A stretch of 64,000 nt of DNA from Rhodococcus sp. PAMC28707 (GCF_004795915.1 NZ_CP039253.1:3871501-3935500); one strand, 5' to 3'; shown: positions 16,967 to 27,044, counted from the stretch's first letter. Notes: generated by a model from the letters alone, not told the origin. Made by a program: numbers and translations.

Positions 16967-17905
16967 ATGAACGACGAGAGCACTGACCGCCCGTTACCGC
17001 GCAACAGCACGTCGGACGAGCAGGCGGCCAATATGCAGCGGTGGAACGAGCGGTGTCTGGTAATAGATCAGCTTCGGCGCGATGTCGGAGAGGCGCTTCC
17101 GAACACATCTCGGTTCACCCAAGATATTCACTTGTTCATGCTCGTGATCGTGGAGCATCTCGGCGATACCTGGGTCGCGGCCAACGCAGAGTTTCATGCC
17201 GAGGAGAAGCCCGGCATGGGAGCCAAGTATCTCCGCCGGGACAGCGATCCTGAAATACTGACGTTGGCGCAGCACTACCTACGACTACGCGAGCTCGCTC
17301 GGCGGCTCTTCGCCTTCGCAGACGAGGAGTTCTACGACCGCCTATGCGCAAACGTCTCGCGGCGAGACCTTGAAGGCGCAGCCTTCGAGGCCGACGTAGT
17401 CCAGCTACTACTTGCCCTTCCGGTACTGATTGATTTACGCGAAGAACGCAACGTCAAGGGAGACGACTACGACATCGACGTCTGGCTCCATATACCCAAT
17501 GTCAAATGGTCGATCGAAGTCAAAACCAAACACGATGACGGCCCATACACGCAAAATGGCTTACTCAACACGATTCGGCATGCACGTAAGCAGTTGCCGG
17601 CCAATGGACTGGGCTCCATCTTCTTCAAAGTGCCGCAGACGTGGGTCAACGAACCTGCTTATAAGGCAGAGGCGGCCGGGCTGTTCGAGTCCTTCTTTCG
17701 CAATACCTCGCGTGTGCATGCTGTCGTGGTCGTGTGGGATATCTACACCCACGATGCTGACAATGAGAAGTCTTGGAGCTGGAAGTCCGGCCGGGCGGTT
17801 TACCGGTCGCCGAAGATCGACCCGCAGCTCGACGAACTGCTCGGGCACTACGAAAAGCTGTGGAGCCAGCCCTACGACTTCGTTGATCTGATCTTCCCGT
17901 TCTGA
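16967..17905 (+). CDS. PD-(D/E)xK nuclease-like protein
   Basis: The 312-residue cytoplasmic protein has a helical N-terminal half and then a restriction-endonuclease fold: E141, the DYDIDVW segment with D169/D171, and IEVKTK with E184 and K186. This is the order of PD-(D/E)xK catalytic residues. The substrate is presumably DNA. GAAGGAGG lies 8 bases before the ATG. It converges on the helicase gene at 18225-20810. The two may belong to one defence locus, although they are not in one operon. No named system is recognised. Confidence 0.7.
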   Translation: MNDESTDRPLPRNSTSDEQAANMQRWNERCLVIDQLRRDVGEALPNTSRFTQDIHLFMLVIVEHLGDTWVAANAEFHAEEKPGMGAKYLRRDSDPEILTLAQHYLRLRELARRLFAFADEEFYDRLCANVSRRDLEGAAFEADVVQLLLALPVLIDLREERNVKGDDYDIDVWLHIPNVKWSIEVKTKHDDGPYTQNGLLNTIRHARKQLPANGLGSIFFKVPQTWVNEPAYKAEAAGLFESFFRNTSRVHAVVVVWDIYTHDADNEKSWSWKSGRAVYRSPKIDPQLDELLGHYEKLWSQPYDFVDLIFPF

Positions 17906-18224
17906 CGCGCGTCACCCGGTGCATCGGTCGTGAGATCGGCCGACCTTTCGAAGCGAGTGACGGCATCACGATCCGAACTTCGGATATGGAGTGCGTGCCC
18001 GATTGATCGATCACGCGGTCACCACGTGCGGTGAGAACTCTCTGGACATCTCGGTAGAGCAGTTGCGCACCATAATTGCCGCTACCCCCGGGAACGCCGA
18101 TGACACGATCTGGCCAACACGGCTGGCGGACGGTCTGTCTAGATGTTGGCGAATGTGGACACTCGGCGGCCGCTGTGTCTACGGCGTAGACAAGTTCTCG
18201 CAATCGCAAAATCGTCAATGTCGT
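17906..18224. other. Gap between convergent genes
   Basis: No supported gene. The short plus-strand frame from 17991 has no ribosome site or recognisable content, and I see no clear terminator hairpin. Confidence 0.4.
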
Positions 18225-20810
18225 TTAGTGCGGGAAAAGATGGTCTAGATCGGCCTTCGTGTGCAGCTTCCCGTGCGTCGGGCTCAGAAGCTCACCGAGC
18301 CAACGTCCGTCTGGTAGCCGAGCCTCCACCCGCGTACGGGCTTCTCCACGAGACGCTGCGCTGTTGTCTCCACAGAGCGCGTCGTACTGCTGTATTCGTT
18401 CGGCAAGAAGGTCGTACAGGTGCAGCGCTGCCTTGTGGTTGATCAGCGCGACGCTGTCCCGTGCAGCTTCTTGCGCGTCCTTCTTCACCTCCGTAGCGGG
18501 AGTCAACAGACAGCCGTAGACACGGGTTTTGGGTGCGCGAGTCTTCTCGACCTGTATCTGCCCAAGCAGCTGATTGACGTCCCCACGAATCAAGGGGGGT
18601 GGGTCACCGGCCAGCACTGTTTTGACCTCCCAGGCGCGGCGTTCAGACCGCTTGGTGGTCGACCAAGTCCATCGACAGTCTGTGGCGCTCTGTTCCTTAT
18701 CTGGTGGTCGTTCACTGCTGGCACCGGCGAGACGGGCGAGCACAAGCAGCCCCCCACACTGCTCGTCATGTGTTCCTGCCAACAGCACACGTCCGGCAGA
18801 TAGCTCCTTCCCCAGCCGGGGGCCGGCCTCCCTGCGCCACTCATCCCACAGGAGGAACAATCGGTCCGTGTCATCGGCGGGATCCGTGTAACCATCGAGG
18901 TCCGAAATCGTGCGACGAAGCCTTTGGAACCATGTGGTCCGCGGTCCATTGCGGGTGACATCCTGCAGCGCGTCGCGGGCCGCTGCGAAGTCTTTGGGTG
19001 TCCCGCCAGTGAAGTGGGCGTGGGCTTCGACGTACCGCCAGAACGCGGCATGCTCGGTTTCGCCTGCGGCCGCGAGCTTGTCCGATGCTTCCCGTGCGTG
19101 TTGTGCCGCCGCTGTGTGGTTGCTGATCCACATGTCGGCGACAGCGGTCACTTCGAGATCAGCACTCGAAACCGTGCTGCTGCCGCCAGTCTTCTTTCCG
19201 GGTCGTCGCCGACGAGGTGGCGCAGTCGCTGGCCCTGATGGTGACGGGGTCGTTGAACCTGCGGCCCAGAACGTGTCGCAGGTAGCCCGCGTACCAGCCC
19301 AGTCAGTGTCGTAGATCGCCAGTGCGCCCTTGACGGTATCTTGAGTGCCCGCGGGGATAGATTGTCGAACAACCGGATCGGCCAGCACTCGAGCAAACAG
19401 TGGGTCCAGGCCTAAGTACATCGAGCGGTCCGAAGGCTCGCGGTTCGCGCGACCGAGGGCCTGTGTCACACGCTGGCCGACGCGGTGGCGCATGAAGCTG
19501 GCGTCGCCCAGATATGCGACTACGAATCGCTCGAATTCGCTGCTGGCTTGGGGTACGGATGTGATGATGACGAGCTTGCAAAGTTCGCCCGCGAGATCGA
19601 GACCGTCGTAGCGGCCGGCGGCGATGAGATGGCCCAAAGGGGCATGAGTCCAAATGTCGAACATCGAGTCGTCACCGGGCTTGAGCCTGAATACGCTGAG
19701 CCCTTCCGCCGTCAACTTGGTTTGCAGGGCGTCGGCTTCGGCGTGGCTCGAGCACAGCCACGCTGTTCTGCCGCCAGCATGCGTCGACTGTTCGAGCGCC
19801 CAGGCAAGTGTGTTCGGACCGAAAGCTTCTTCTGGGCCGGGGTTGAGTACGAACAGACGCTCACCAGTGGATCCCGCATGCAATGGGGAGGCGGTCGACA
19901 GGGCCACAATTCGATGGGCACCCACTCGTCGCTGCAGGTCGTCCATGGTGCCAAGGGTTGCAGACATATAAATCCGCTGCTTGGCGCTTACATACCATCT
20001 ATTGAGGGTTGTCGGTGGATGATAGGGGCGAATCTCGATCCCGGACGGCCCGATCAGTACCCCGCAATGTCCGAGGTGGTCCCGGATGGTGGGCCATACA
20101 TATTTGGTCTCGTTGGCCTTGACATAAGGCGATGCTTCGATGGCGTTGCGGATACGTTCCTCAAGGACTTTCCAGTCCTTGAAGGACAGTAGTTCCGGAG
20201 GAGTGCCGGGTCGCGCTGTTCCGTCCTGCATAGCGTGGAGGCCCGGGTAGGACGACGTATGGGCGATCAAGAAGCCGCAGATCGTCCGATAGAGCGTCCT
20301 GGCCTCGCCACTCTCGTCTGGGATGCGAAACGTCTGCATGGAGCTCAACGGTTGTTCGGCGAGGTGAGCGTCGTCAAATATGACAAGGTCGGCGGGCTTG
20401 GGCACCGGGCTGGAGTTGAAATAGACCCAGTAGTTCATCACGCCGACGACCTGGCCCTGGTGGTAGTCGTCGAGCGCGGTCGCGCCGTAGGACTTGCTCG
20501 CGAAAAGAGCCACCTCCAACCCAAGCTCCTCCGCCTCCGCTTTGACCCGTTCCGCGAGTTGACGCGTTCCGGCCAGATAGGCGGCAGTCCGGCCTTGATC
20601 AAGCGCGTAGTCGGCGATCAGCAGAGCAACTAGTGTCTTGCCCTCGCCGGTGGCCATTTCAATTGCCAGATCCGACGTGGCCAGGTGTTCTGCGGCGTAT
20701 GCGCTGAGAACTTGACTCTGGCCGGGGCGTAGCTCGGTGAAACGCGCAGATCCCTACGCAGCAAGGCGGTCTGCGAAGTCCGGCACAGTGCTATCGATCG
20801 TCAACGTCAC
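18225..20810 (-). pseudogene. SF2 (XPD/DinG-like) helicase-nuclease with in-frame amber stop
   Basis: From Walker A (ATGEGKT) the frame is open for about 810 codons. It has a DDAH box, SAT (YMSATLG), motif VI QALGRANR, a basic linker, a helical middle region, and a C-terminal PD-(D/E)xK-like element with WEVKT. Family-like sequence continues upstream of Walker A (RFTELRPGQSQVLSAYAAEH, then PDFADRLAA) back to a GTG at 20810. It is interrupted by TAG at 20754-20756. No ATG, GTG or TTG lies between that stop and the Met that forms part of Walker A, so a restart would lose the Q motif and cut the P-loop context. It is therefore probably inactive, unless the stop is suppressed or is a sequencing error. 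Confidence 0.75.
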
Positions 20811-20839
20811 GCACTTTCGTCGAGGCCAACAGCTTTCGA

Positions 20840-21120
20840 TTGTACTTACGAATGGCCGGGATGTTTAAAGGTTCCGGGATCACTAGGTTCGACCTGCAAT
20901 CGTCGACGCCTCCGCGAAGCCGGCAGGCCGATGCTGGAACGGATAGGTCTACCACGAGCCATTCCGACGACGCCGCAGTTGTGTTGGATCCCGGTAAGCC
21001 TGCCATCACTGTAAACGATTTCTGTCCGACAGTTCCCGTCAATTCGTCGGTTACAGCGATCGTGTACGTGCCGAAAGCAGTGACGCCTTCGGAGTTGTCG
21101 CCGCCCGTGAAGGAGGGGAC
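20840..21120 (-). pseudogene. Fragment of a secreted Ig-like protein
   Basis: The minus frame reads like a beta-sandwich repeat: GVTAFGTYTIAVTDELTG, then VGQKSFTVMAG. Such segments occur in surface proteins. No start or signal is present, and the frame runs into IS3 sequence, so this is at most a gene fragment. Confidence 0.3.
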
Positions 21121-21122
21121 CA

Positions 21123-21290
21123 GTGAAAGCTCTGTCCTACACCGAGTCGCACGAGAGCTGTCCGCCCTGCGCGCACGTGCGGGGGGTGCAGGTCGCCGCC
21201 TTTGACGTCGGCGGTCGGCCCTCGGTGATCCGATTCCTGCGGACGTGCGAATCGTTCGATAGGCGTGTGCCGCAGGGGCGACTGCTCGCC
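21123..21290 (+). pseudogene. Tyrosine recombinase fragment
   Basis: About 55 codons (KALSYTESHESCPPCAHVRG, then FDVGGRPSVIRFLR) match, at both DNA and protein level, the middle of the intact recombinase at 27907-29082 (its region KALPYTESHQTCPPCAYVRW). Neither end of the gene is present. Confidence 0.8.
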
Positions 21291-21380
21291 AAGGTCGACC
21301 TGGAGAAGGACGCGCTGCGGGGAGGTCGCAAGGAGAACCTCTGAGCCCGGCCGCCAAGCGCCGCGCCGTCGGCATGTGCA
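21285..21380 (+). pseudogene. IS3 orfA/orfB junction fragment (plus strand)
   Basis: The sequence encodes the end of an IS3 OrfA (RLLAKVDLEKDALR) and then the start of OrfB in another frame (LSPAAKRRAV). This is the frameshift junction of an IS3 element, in the orientation opposite to the IS3 copy that follows. Confidence 0.7.
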
Positions 21381-21439
21381 TGACTGGCAGGTCCCCGATA
21401 GTCGGACCACCGCGTTCTAGAGCCACGGTGTGATTGATG

Positions 21440-22305
21440 ACAGTCGATCTCGCAGCCCACGGGTTGGTGCGTGTGGGCGCATTGGGCAGCGTACTCGGCG
21501 GGTGTCGGGTACCCAGGGACGAGTGCCGGTGCCGATTATTGTGGTCGTCTTTGAAGTCTTCGATCACGACCCTCGCTTCGAGCAGGCTGGTCCAGTGATT
21601 GCGGTTGAGGCATTCCTTTCGTAGTCGGTTGTTGAAGGATTCGATGTGGCCGTTGTTCCATGGTGTCCCCGGCGGGATGTAGGCGATACCGATCCTGTCC
21701 CGGAAGAACTGTTGCAGCACAGAGGAAATAAACTCCGGTCCGTTGTCCATTCGCAGCACTTGAGGCGGCCCTCCCCGCAGCGCGAACGCCTTACCCAACT
21801 CCTCGGTCAGCCGCTGCGCGGTGATCGAGCGCTCCACGATGTTGAGCACCGACAGTCTGGTGTGTTCGTCGATCATCGACGCAATCTTGATGGCCTTTCC
21901 ATCGACGGTCGAGTCGAACTGGAAATCCATAGCCCACACCACTTTCGGTGCATCGGATTCGATCTGCGGGCACGAACTGACGCCGGCGCGTTTGCGGGGA
22001 TGGTAGATCCGAACCTGCAGACCCTCTTCCTTCCACAGTTGGTGGACCTTCTTCTTGTTCACCGTCATGCCCTTGTCGTGCCTCAGATGCGCCCAGTCGC
22101 GTCGAAACCCGTGCACTGGATGCGTGCCTGCATATTTGCGGAGTTCGGCTCTGAGTGTGATGTCAGGGTCGGCGGGTGTCTGCGCGATCGGAGTCCGGGC
22201 GTAGGTGGATCGGGCGAGCCCAACTGCTTTGCACGCCAATCGTTTCGACATGTTCATCGTGGTCACGAGCATGTCGACAGCGCGACGCTTGGCAGCTGGG
22301 CTCAA
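21440..22305 (-). pseudogene. IS3 transposase OrfB (DDE), frameshifted near its end
   Basis: The protein has the usual helical start (SPAAKRRAVDMLVTTMNMSKRLACKAVG), HTH_21, and the rve core: WAMDFQFD (first D), RMDNGPEFIS (second D), then GHIESFNNRLRKECL (catalytic E). Near 21510 one base is missing relative to the family ending, so the frame leaves the IS3 C-terminus and runs on through unrelated DNA to 20791. Most of the catalytic domain is intact, so mobility depends on whether the altered tail matters. Confidence 0.75.
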
Positions 22306-22323
22306 AATTTTCCAGTAATAATA

Positions 22324-22665
22324 TCAACAACCTAATGGCGAGGCGGTCTGACCCTGAATTTTCCTGGCCCACACGGTGCCTTTCGCGGGACCCGTCGACC
22401 GCAGCGAGTCCTTCTCCAGCTCGGCGTCTGCCAGCAGGCGCTTGAGCCGGCTGTTCTGCTCGCGAAGCTCCTTGAGCTCCTTCGTCGCGTCGGTGTCCAT
22501 CCCGCCGTACTGGCGACGCCAGTTGTACAACGTCGCCGCCGACACTTCGAGTTCTGCCGCGATCTCCTCCTGCGTCTTGCCCGCAGCAGTGAGCTCGTCG
22601 GCGCGCCGCAGCTTGCGCACGATGTCCTCGGCGGAGTTCCGTTTCCGTCCAGCCATGTTCTCCAT
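22324..22665 (-). pseudogene. IS3 OrfA, C-terminus altered by an insertion
   Basis: The 113-codon frame encodes the HTH and leucine-zipper protein of IS3 (AGRKRNSAEDIVRKLR, QEEIAAELEVSAATLYNWRRQYGG, LREQNSRLKRLLADAELEKDSLR). After SLR the normal ending is replaced by about 90 bases. These also separate the normal GGAAAATTTTGA frameshift signal from the gene. Production of the OrfAB fusion should therefore fail. Confidence 0.7.
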
Positions 22666-22937
22666 CGTCCTAATGGGACTCGATCGGCGAGTCTTCGTCA
22701 CCGCGCAGTCCTGTCGGAGAATGCTGATCACTGAGCCGCTGGTGGGTGAGCACTTCATCGTCCGGGAGTGAACGTCGACTCCTGAGGATAGATCGTGCAC
22801 CCACCAGTCGGTGAGGGTTCCACAGAACGCTGATGGGGTGTCGTGCCGCACTGAGCACTGATCCATTAGGTCGCAGTCCGGATCCCTCGAAGGCTCACCG
22901 AGCAATGACCGAACGCGTGCGAGGAGAGGAATGCAAC

Positions 22938-24158
22938 ATGATTTTCGTAGGAGACGACTGGGCCGAAGAGCACCACGATATCCACGTAATGAACACCGAC
23001 GGTAAGCGCCTGGCCACGCGCCGACTACCTGAAGGGTTGGCAGGTATCGCGGCATTCCACGACGTCGTGGCCGCGCACGCCCCCACGCCAGCCGATGTCG
23101 TCATCGGGATAGAAACCGACCGAGGGTTGTGGGTAGCTGCGCTGCTCGCAGGCGGATACACGATCTACGCCATCAACCCGCTCGCCGCCGCACGCTATCG
23201 TGACCGGCACCATGTATCCGGAGCGAAATCCGATGCCGGAGACGCGAAACTGCTAGCAGACCTAGTTCGCACCGACCGCCACAATCATCGCACCGTCGCC
23301 GGCGATACCGCGGATGCCGAGGCGGTCAAAGTGCTGGCCCGTGGTCACCAAAATCTGATCTGGTCCCGCAATCGCCAGACCAACGCATTGCGCTCGGCGT
23401 TGCTCGAGTATTACCCGAGTGCTCTGGATGTATTCGAATGCCTCCATGACCGCGACGCAGTCGCAGTGCTCGCGCGCGCCGCTTCACCCGCCGAAGCCGA
23501 ACATCTCAGCACCTCGTCTATACGCTCGATACTGAAAAAAGCTGGGCGACAGCGCAATGTAGATTCAAGAGCCCAGCAAATTCGCGTATCGCTACGTAAA
23601 GACCAACTGGCTGCGCCACCGCCCGTCGCAGCAGCGTTCGCCGCAACTACCCGATCGGCGGTCGCGTTGATAGCGGAATTGAACCGACAAATAACTGACC
23701 TCGAAGCAGTTCTCTCAACACATTTTAGAACACACCCGGACGCCGACATCTACCTCTCCCTGCCAGGACTCGGTGTCATCCTCGGCGCCCGGGTGCTCGG
23801 TGAATTCGGAGACGATCCCAACCGATACACCACGGCCAAGTCTCGCAAAAACTACGCCGGCACGTCACCCCTGACCGTCGCATCCGGCAAGAAACGCGCC
23901 GTTCTCGCTCGTCACGTTCGGAATCGACGCCTCTACGACGCGATTGACCAATGGGCATTCTGTGCACTCAGCCAGAGCCCAGGCGCTCGCGCTTACTACG
24001 ATAGATATCGTGCTGCGGGCAACCTCCACCACCAAGCGCTACGGGCACTCGGCAACAGGCTCGTCGGCATCCTCCACGGTTGCCTACGACATCACAGCAA
24101 CTATGACGAGCACACCGCCTGGGGACACCGAGACGCCCAACAACTCAGTGTCGCTTGA
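22938..24158 (+). CDS. IS110-family transposase (DEDD)
   Basis: The 406-residue protein has the RuvC-like DEDD domain (FVGDDWAEEHHD; VIGIETDRG; GAKSDAGDAKLLADL) and the C-terminal Transposase_20 domain (LSLPGLGVILGARVLGEFGDDPNRY, then KNYAGTSPLT, then the Ser-type segment near the end). It has the usual length and no breaks. GAGGAGAGGA lies 8 bases before the ATG. IS110 elements lack inverted ends, so the borders are not placed; flanking non-coding DNA at about 22.7-22.94 kb probably belongs to it. TTGACA overlaps the stop codon and could act as an outward -35. Confidence 0.9.
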   Translation: MIFVGDDWAEEHHDIHVMNTDGKRLATRRLPEGLAGIAAFHDVVAAHAPTPADVVIGIETDRGLWVAALLAGGYTIYAINPLAAARYRDRHHVSGAKSDAGDAKLLADLVRTDRHNHRTVAGDTADAEAVKVLARGHQNLIWSRNRQTNALRSALLEYYPSALDVFECLHDRDAVAVLARAASPAEAEHLSTSSIRSILKKAGRQRNVDSRAQQIRVSLRKDQLAAPPPVAAAFAATTRSAVALIAELNRQITDLEAVLSTHFRTHPDADIYLSLPGLGVILGARVLGEFGDDPNRYTTAKSRKNYAGTSPLTVASGKKRAVLARHVRNRRLYDAIDQWAFCALSQSPGARAYYDRYRAAGNLHHQALRALGNRLVGILHGCLRHHSNYDEHTAWGHRDAQQLSVA

Positions 24159-24286
24159 CAAGTTAGAGCCCTGGGGTGTCTATCCGCCCAGCTCATGGGC
24201 AACAAGACTCTAAAACAATGTGGCCCCGTTCACCTGGGACACGCCAGGATTGTCCAAACGTTGGTGGACTGCGAGCAGGGCGCAAT

Positions 24287-24309
24287 TGGTCATCTTCTAC
24301 TCATCACGA
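24287..24309 (+). repeat. TACTCATCAC repeat, copy 1
   Basis: GGTCATCTTCTACTCATCAC matches the repeats around 27045-27525, 130 bases after the IS110 transposase gene. It lies next to a 32-base palindrome. Confidence 0.6.
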
Positions 24310-24328
24310 GCGGTGCGGCTTCTTCCAT

Positions 24329-24360
24329 GCGGCTTGTCATTCGAGCGAATGACAAGCCGC
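24329..24360. repeat. 32-bp near-perfect palindrome
   Basis: Arm GCGGCTTGTCATTCG, two bases, exact reverse complement. It has no T-run. It lies between the IS110 gene and the lipoprotein gene and could be a terminator or a binding site. Confidence 0.65.
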
Positions 24361-24445
24361 GGGTCACCTGCTCGCTTAGTCGAATCGTGAACTAGCCTCA
24401 CCGCACAAGACCTTCTGGTCTCTACTTGGAGAGGCTGCTAAAACA

Positions 24446-24955
24446 ATGAATCCATCCCGCTTCATCACCGGCTCTGCCGCAGCGATTTTGGCTGTCGTTG
24501 CACTCACCGCCGGATGCTCCTCCGGCGATACGGTCGACGCCCCGACGACGCCTTCTACCACCTCGGTTACTGCCACCACCACAATCGTGCGCCCCACAAC
24601 GGCTACCGTGCCTTCGAGCCCTTCGGCAATGCCGTTGCCATCAACAGTCACTTCGGAATCCGTCTACGTCGAGCCCGTCCCGGCACCCGCTCCAGCACCC
24701 GCCCGAGCACCGGTCCCAGCGCCTGCGCCTGCGCCTGCGCCTGCGCCTGCGCCTGCGCCAGCGCCAGCGCCAGCGCCAGCGCCAGCGCCAGCGCCAGCGC
24801 CAGCGCCAGCGCCAGCGCCAGCGCCAGCGCCGAGAGTCTCGTACGCGAACTGTACGGCCGTTAAGGCCGCCGGAGCGGCACCCATCTACAAGGGCGAACC
24901 GGGATACAGCACCAATCTCGACCGCGATCGCGATGGTATTGCCTGCGACACATAA
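24446..24955 (+). CDS. Lipoprotein with Pro-Ala repeat stalk and Excalibur domain
   Basis: The 169-residue protein has a lipobox (LTAGC, Cys24), a Thr/Ser/Pro linker, then about 27 Pro-Ala dipeptides (about 73-128), which should form a stiff extended rod. The C-terminal Excalibur calcium motif reads DRDRDGIACDT. It is therefore tethered to the outer face of the membrane with the Excalibur head reaching into the wall. The head matches that of the nuclease at 13777-14937 (YxNCxAVxAAGAAPI). Confidence 0.85.
   Translation: MNPSRFITGSAAAILAVVALTAGCSSGDTVDAPTTPSTTSVTATTTIVRPTTATVPSSPSAMPLPSTVTSESVYVEPVPAPAPAPARAPVPAPAPAPAPAPAPAPAPAPAPAPAPAPAPAPAPAPAPAPRVSYANCTAVKAAGAAPIYKGEPGYSTNLDRDRDGIACDT
24719..24832 (+). 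repeat. Six-base tandem repeat coding for Pro-Ala
   Basis: About 6 units of GCGCCT are followed by about 13 units of GCGCCA, all in frame. Such tracts change length by slippage without shifting the frame, so the stalk length should vary between strains. Confidence 0.9.
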
Positions 24956-25139
24956 GAATGGCAACCCATGCGGCAGCCGGCCAACACACATCGATGTTCA
25001 GATCGCCGGCTCAATTCTCAATGAGAGTCGACGCGGACCGATCTGCCAGCTGGCACGTCTACCTCGGTTTCGGCGGTTAGCAGCATTCTCAGCGTTAAGT
25101 ACAGCATCCAACCCCGAACCCATCGAAAGGGGCCGCTTC

Positions 25140-26595
25140 GTGAACCACACAGGCGACGACGGCGAGCAGCTACGCAAAGGTTCAAAGACCGATCTGGCGG
25201 CGTCGCTATACAGTTCGAGTCAGCACGACAGGCCCGCAAGGAATCGTCGATGTGGCGGCCGTTTTGTTGGGGACAGATGGCAAGGTGCGGTCGGACAACG
25301 ACTTCGTCTTTTTCAATAACCCGCACGTCCAAGGATGTACGTTGATCAGCGGGGACACCATCGAAGCCGATCTGACCGCGATTCCCTCATCGGTGGATCG
25401 CATTCTGATCACCGCCAGCACCGAAGCGCAGAACACGCATTTCGGTACCGTTTCCGGACTGGCCGTCCACATAACCTCAGCCGCCGGCACACTGTCGTTC
25501 ACCCCGGCTGGATTGACAATGGAAACGGTCCTGCAAGCGATTGCGTTGTATCGACGCGGATCAAGCTGGTGACTCGACGCCATAGGACAGGGCTATACGC
25601 AAGGTCTCGCGAAACTCGCGACCGAATACGGCATCACGATCGATCAACCCTCAGAGGTGCCCCGCGTGGCGCCGCCTCCCGGCTTGCCGGCGCAGCCTGG
25701 CGGTGCCATCGGATCGCAGCAGGTCTCTGCCGCGGCCAAGTCGGTGTTATCGTCCGCCAAAAATGCACTTACAGCCGCACGAAAAACGATGGCAGCCTCA
25801 GCGTCACCGGGCGCTCCCGTCACACAACCGCATACTGCGGCCGGACCCCCTGTCTCGTTCGACAAGGTCACGATTGCGCTGACCAAAGACTCCCTGAACC
25901 GCACCGCAAGGATCGATCTGCGAAAAAGCCAAGGCGACCCCAGCTGGGTACTGACCGTCGGGCTCGAGTGGGACGGACGAGGCACAACTTACGACCGCAA
26001 CGGAAACGTCACGAAGTTCGGAACCGGCGACTTGGATGTCTACTTCTTCTGCCGCAACGAAGACACCAACGACTACGTCGTCATCAGCGGTGACAGGGGA
26101 CACCAGGGCAACCTGAAGAAGTGGCCTCACCTCCACCACTACGGCGACAGCAGAGGACCAGGCAGAGGCAATAGGCCCGCTGCTGAACAGGTCAGAGTCC
26201 TCCCGCACGAAAACGGAGACTTGCTGGTCAACATCTACCAGAGCGTCGACAACGGAGCAGGAGCCCTCGATAAGTTCGGCAAACCCCGCGTCGCAATACG
26301 GTACGGCCGAGCCGGAAAAGACGGACTTCCAGGCCCCGACGCCGACGAAATACTCGTGTTCGTCGGCAACAGCAAGAACTCGTTCTGGGCCACCGTTGCC
26401 CACATCGACGTGCAGAACGGGGTGCTCACCGTCGACGGGGAGACCCGCTACAGCCGCATCGGAAGCGAAAAGATGCCGGGACTCGACGTCAACAGCACCT
26501 GGGTGCGCGCACCCGCCGATGGACCCACCGGGCGAAGCAAGAAACGCAACGGCGGCTTGGGGCTGAACAAATACAAAGGGAAGTGCCAACCGTGA
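25140..26595 (+). pseudogene. TerD-domain protein, broken by a frameshift and an in-frame TGA
   Basis: The start GTG at 25140 (GAAAGGGG upstream) opens a TerD N-terminus (QLRKGSKTDL). The frame must shift near 25200 to continue as YTVRVS, then VDVAAVLLGTDGKVRSDNDFVFFNN and the TerD core. After ALYRRGSSW the codon at 25570-25572 is TGA, and TerD-like sequence resumes in the same frame (DAIGQGYTQGLAKLATEYGITID). A long C-terminal region (to 26595) contains a second beta-rich domain. TerD proteins bind calcium and belong to stress and phage-defence ter clusters. Two lesions make a functional product unlikely. Confidence 0.75.
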
Positions 26596-26632
26596 AGGAC
26601 AGAAGGCAAGTGCCCACTAGAGACCACAGCGA

Positions 26633-26917
26633 CTAAAGCGGTGTGGTGCCTTTGGGAACAACAGTGACGTTGGGATCCTGAGCCGGCGATGCGCGAACTG
26701 CGAAAGTCCCGGTCAGCTCCCGCGCCGTCGTCGGCTTATCCGCAACACCAGTATCGAACCTGACGGCCGCTCGATTACCAGGTAGGCACACATCATCGCC
26801 CACGGGAGTGTTCCCCTTCCGCACGTGGGGCACCACCGGGGTCAGCTGTGTGTTCGACGGAATGTTACCGAAGTGGCGACGAACGCACGCGGTGGGCGCG
26901 TCTGCCTGTACCGTCAA
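26633..26917 (-). CDS. Short hypothetical ORF
   Basis: The 94-codon minus-strand frame ends VVPKGTTPL and has no recognised domain or ribosome site. It could be the end of a truncated secreted protein. It lies between the TerD relic and the attachment region. Confidence 0.25.
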   Translation of the reverse strand: MTVQADAPTACVRRHFGNIPSNTQLTPVVPHVRKGNTPVGDDVCLPGNRAAVRFDTGVADKPTTARELTGTFAVRASPAQDPNVTVVPKGTTPL

Positions 26918-27044
26918 TTGTGAGCGCTCAAGCCAGGTTTCAGGTCGTCACTTTGAAACGAGGTGGAGTCGAATGACCATGTCGGTCCGTTTGGACGGTG
27001 GGGTGACGAGGGGGACGTTGATGGACCCGGAGACAGTCGAAAGT

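Larger units (their letters stand above)
21385..22691 (-). mobile_element. Degraded IS3-family insertion sequence
   Basis: The element has orfA, orfB and a 3' terminal region beginning TGGCAGGTC at 21385. The same terminal region recurs at 40344-40436. No matching left end is found upstream of orfA. orfA and orfB are separated by foreign sequence, and orfB is frameshifted near its end. Confidence 0.75.

Noticed and set aside
24719-24832. Possible CRISPR-like or satellite array
   Set aside because: The repeat is a 6-base in-frame Pro-Ala codon pair without spacers.
25570-25572. TGA as a selenocysteine codon
   Set aside because: TerD proteins have no selenocysteine at this place, no SECIS-like hairpin is evident after it, and a frameshift upstream already breaks the gene.
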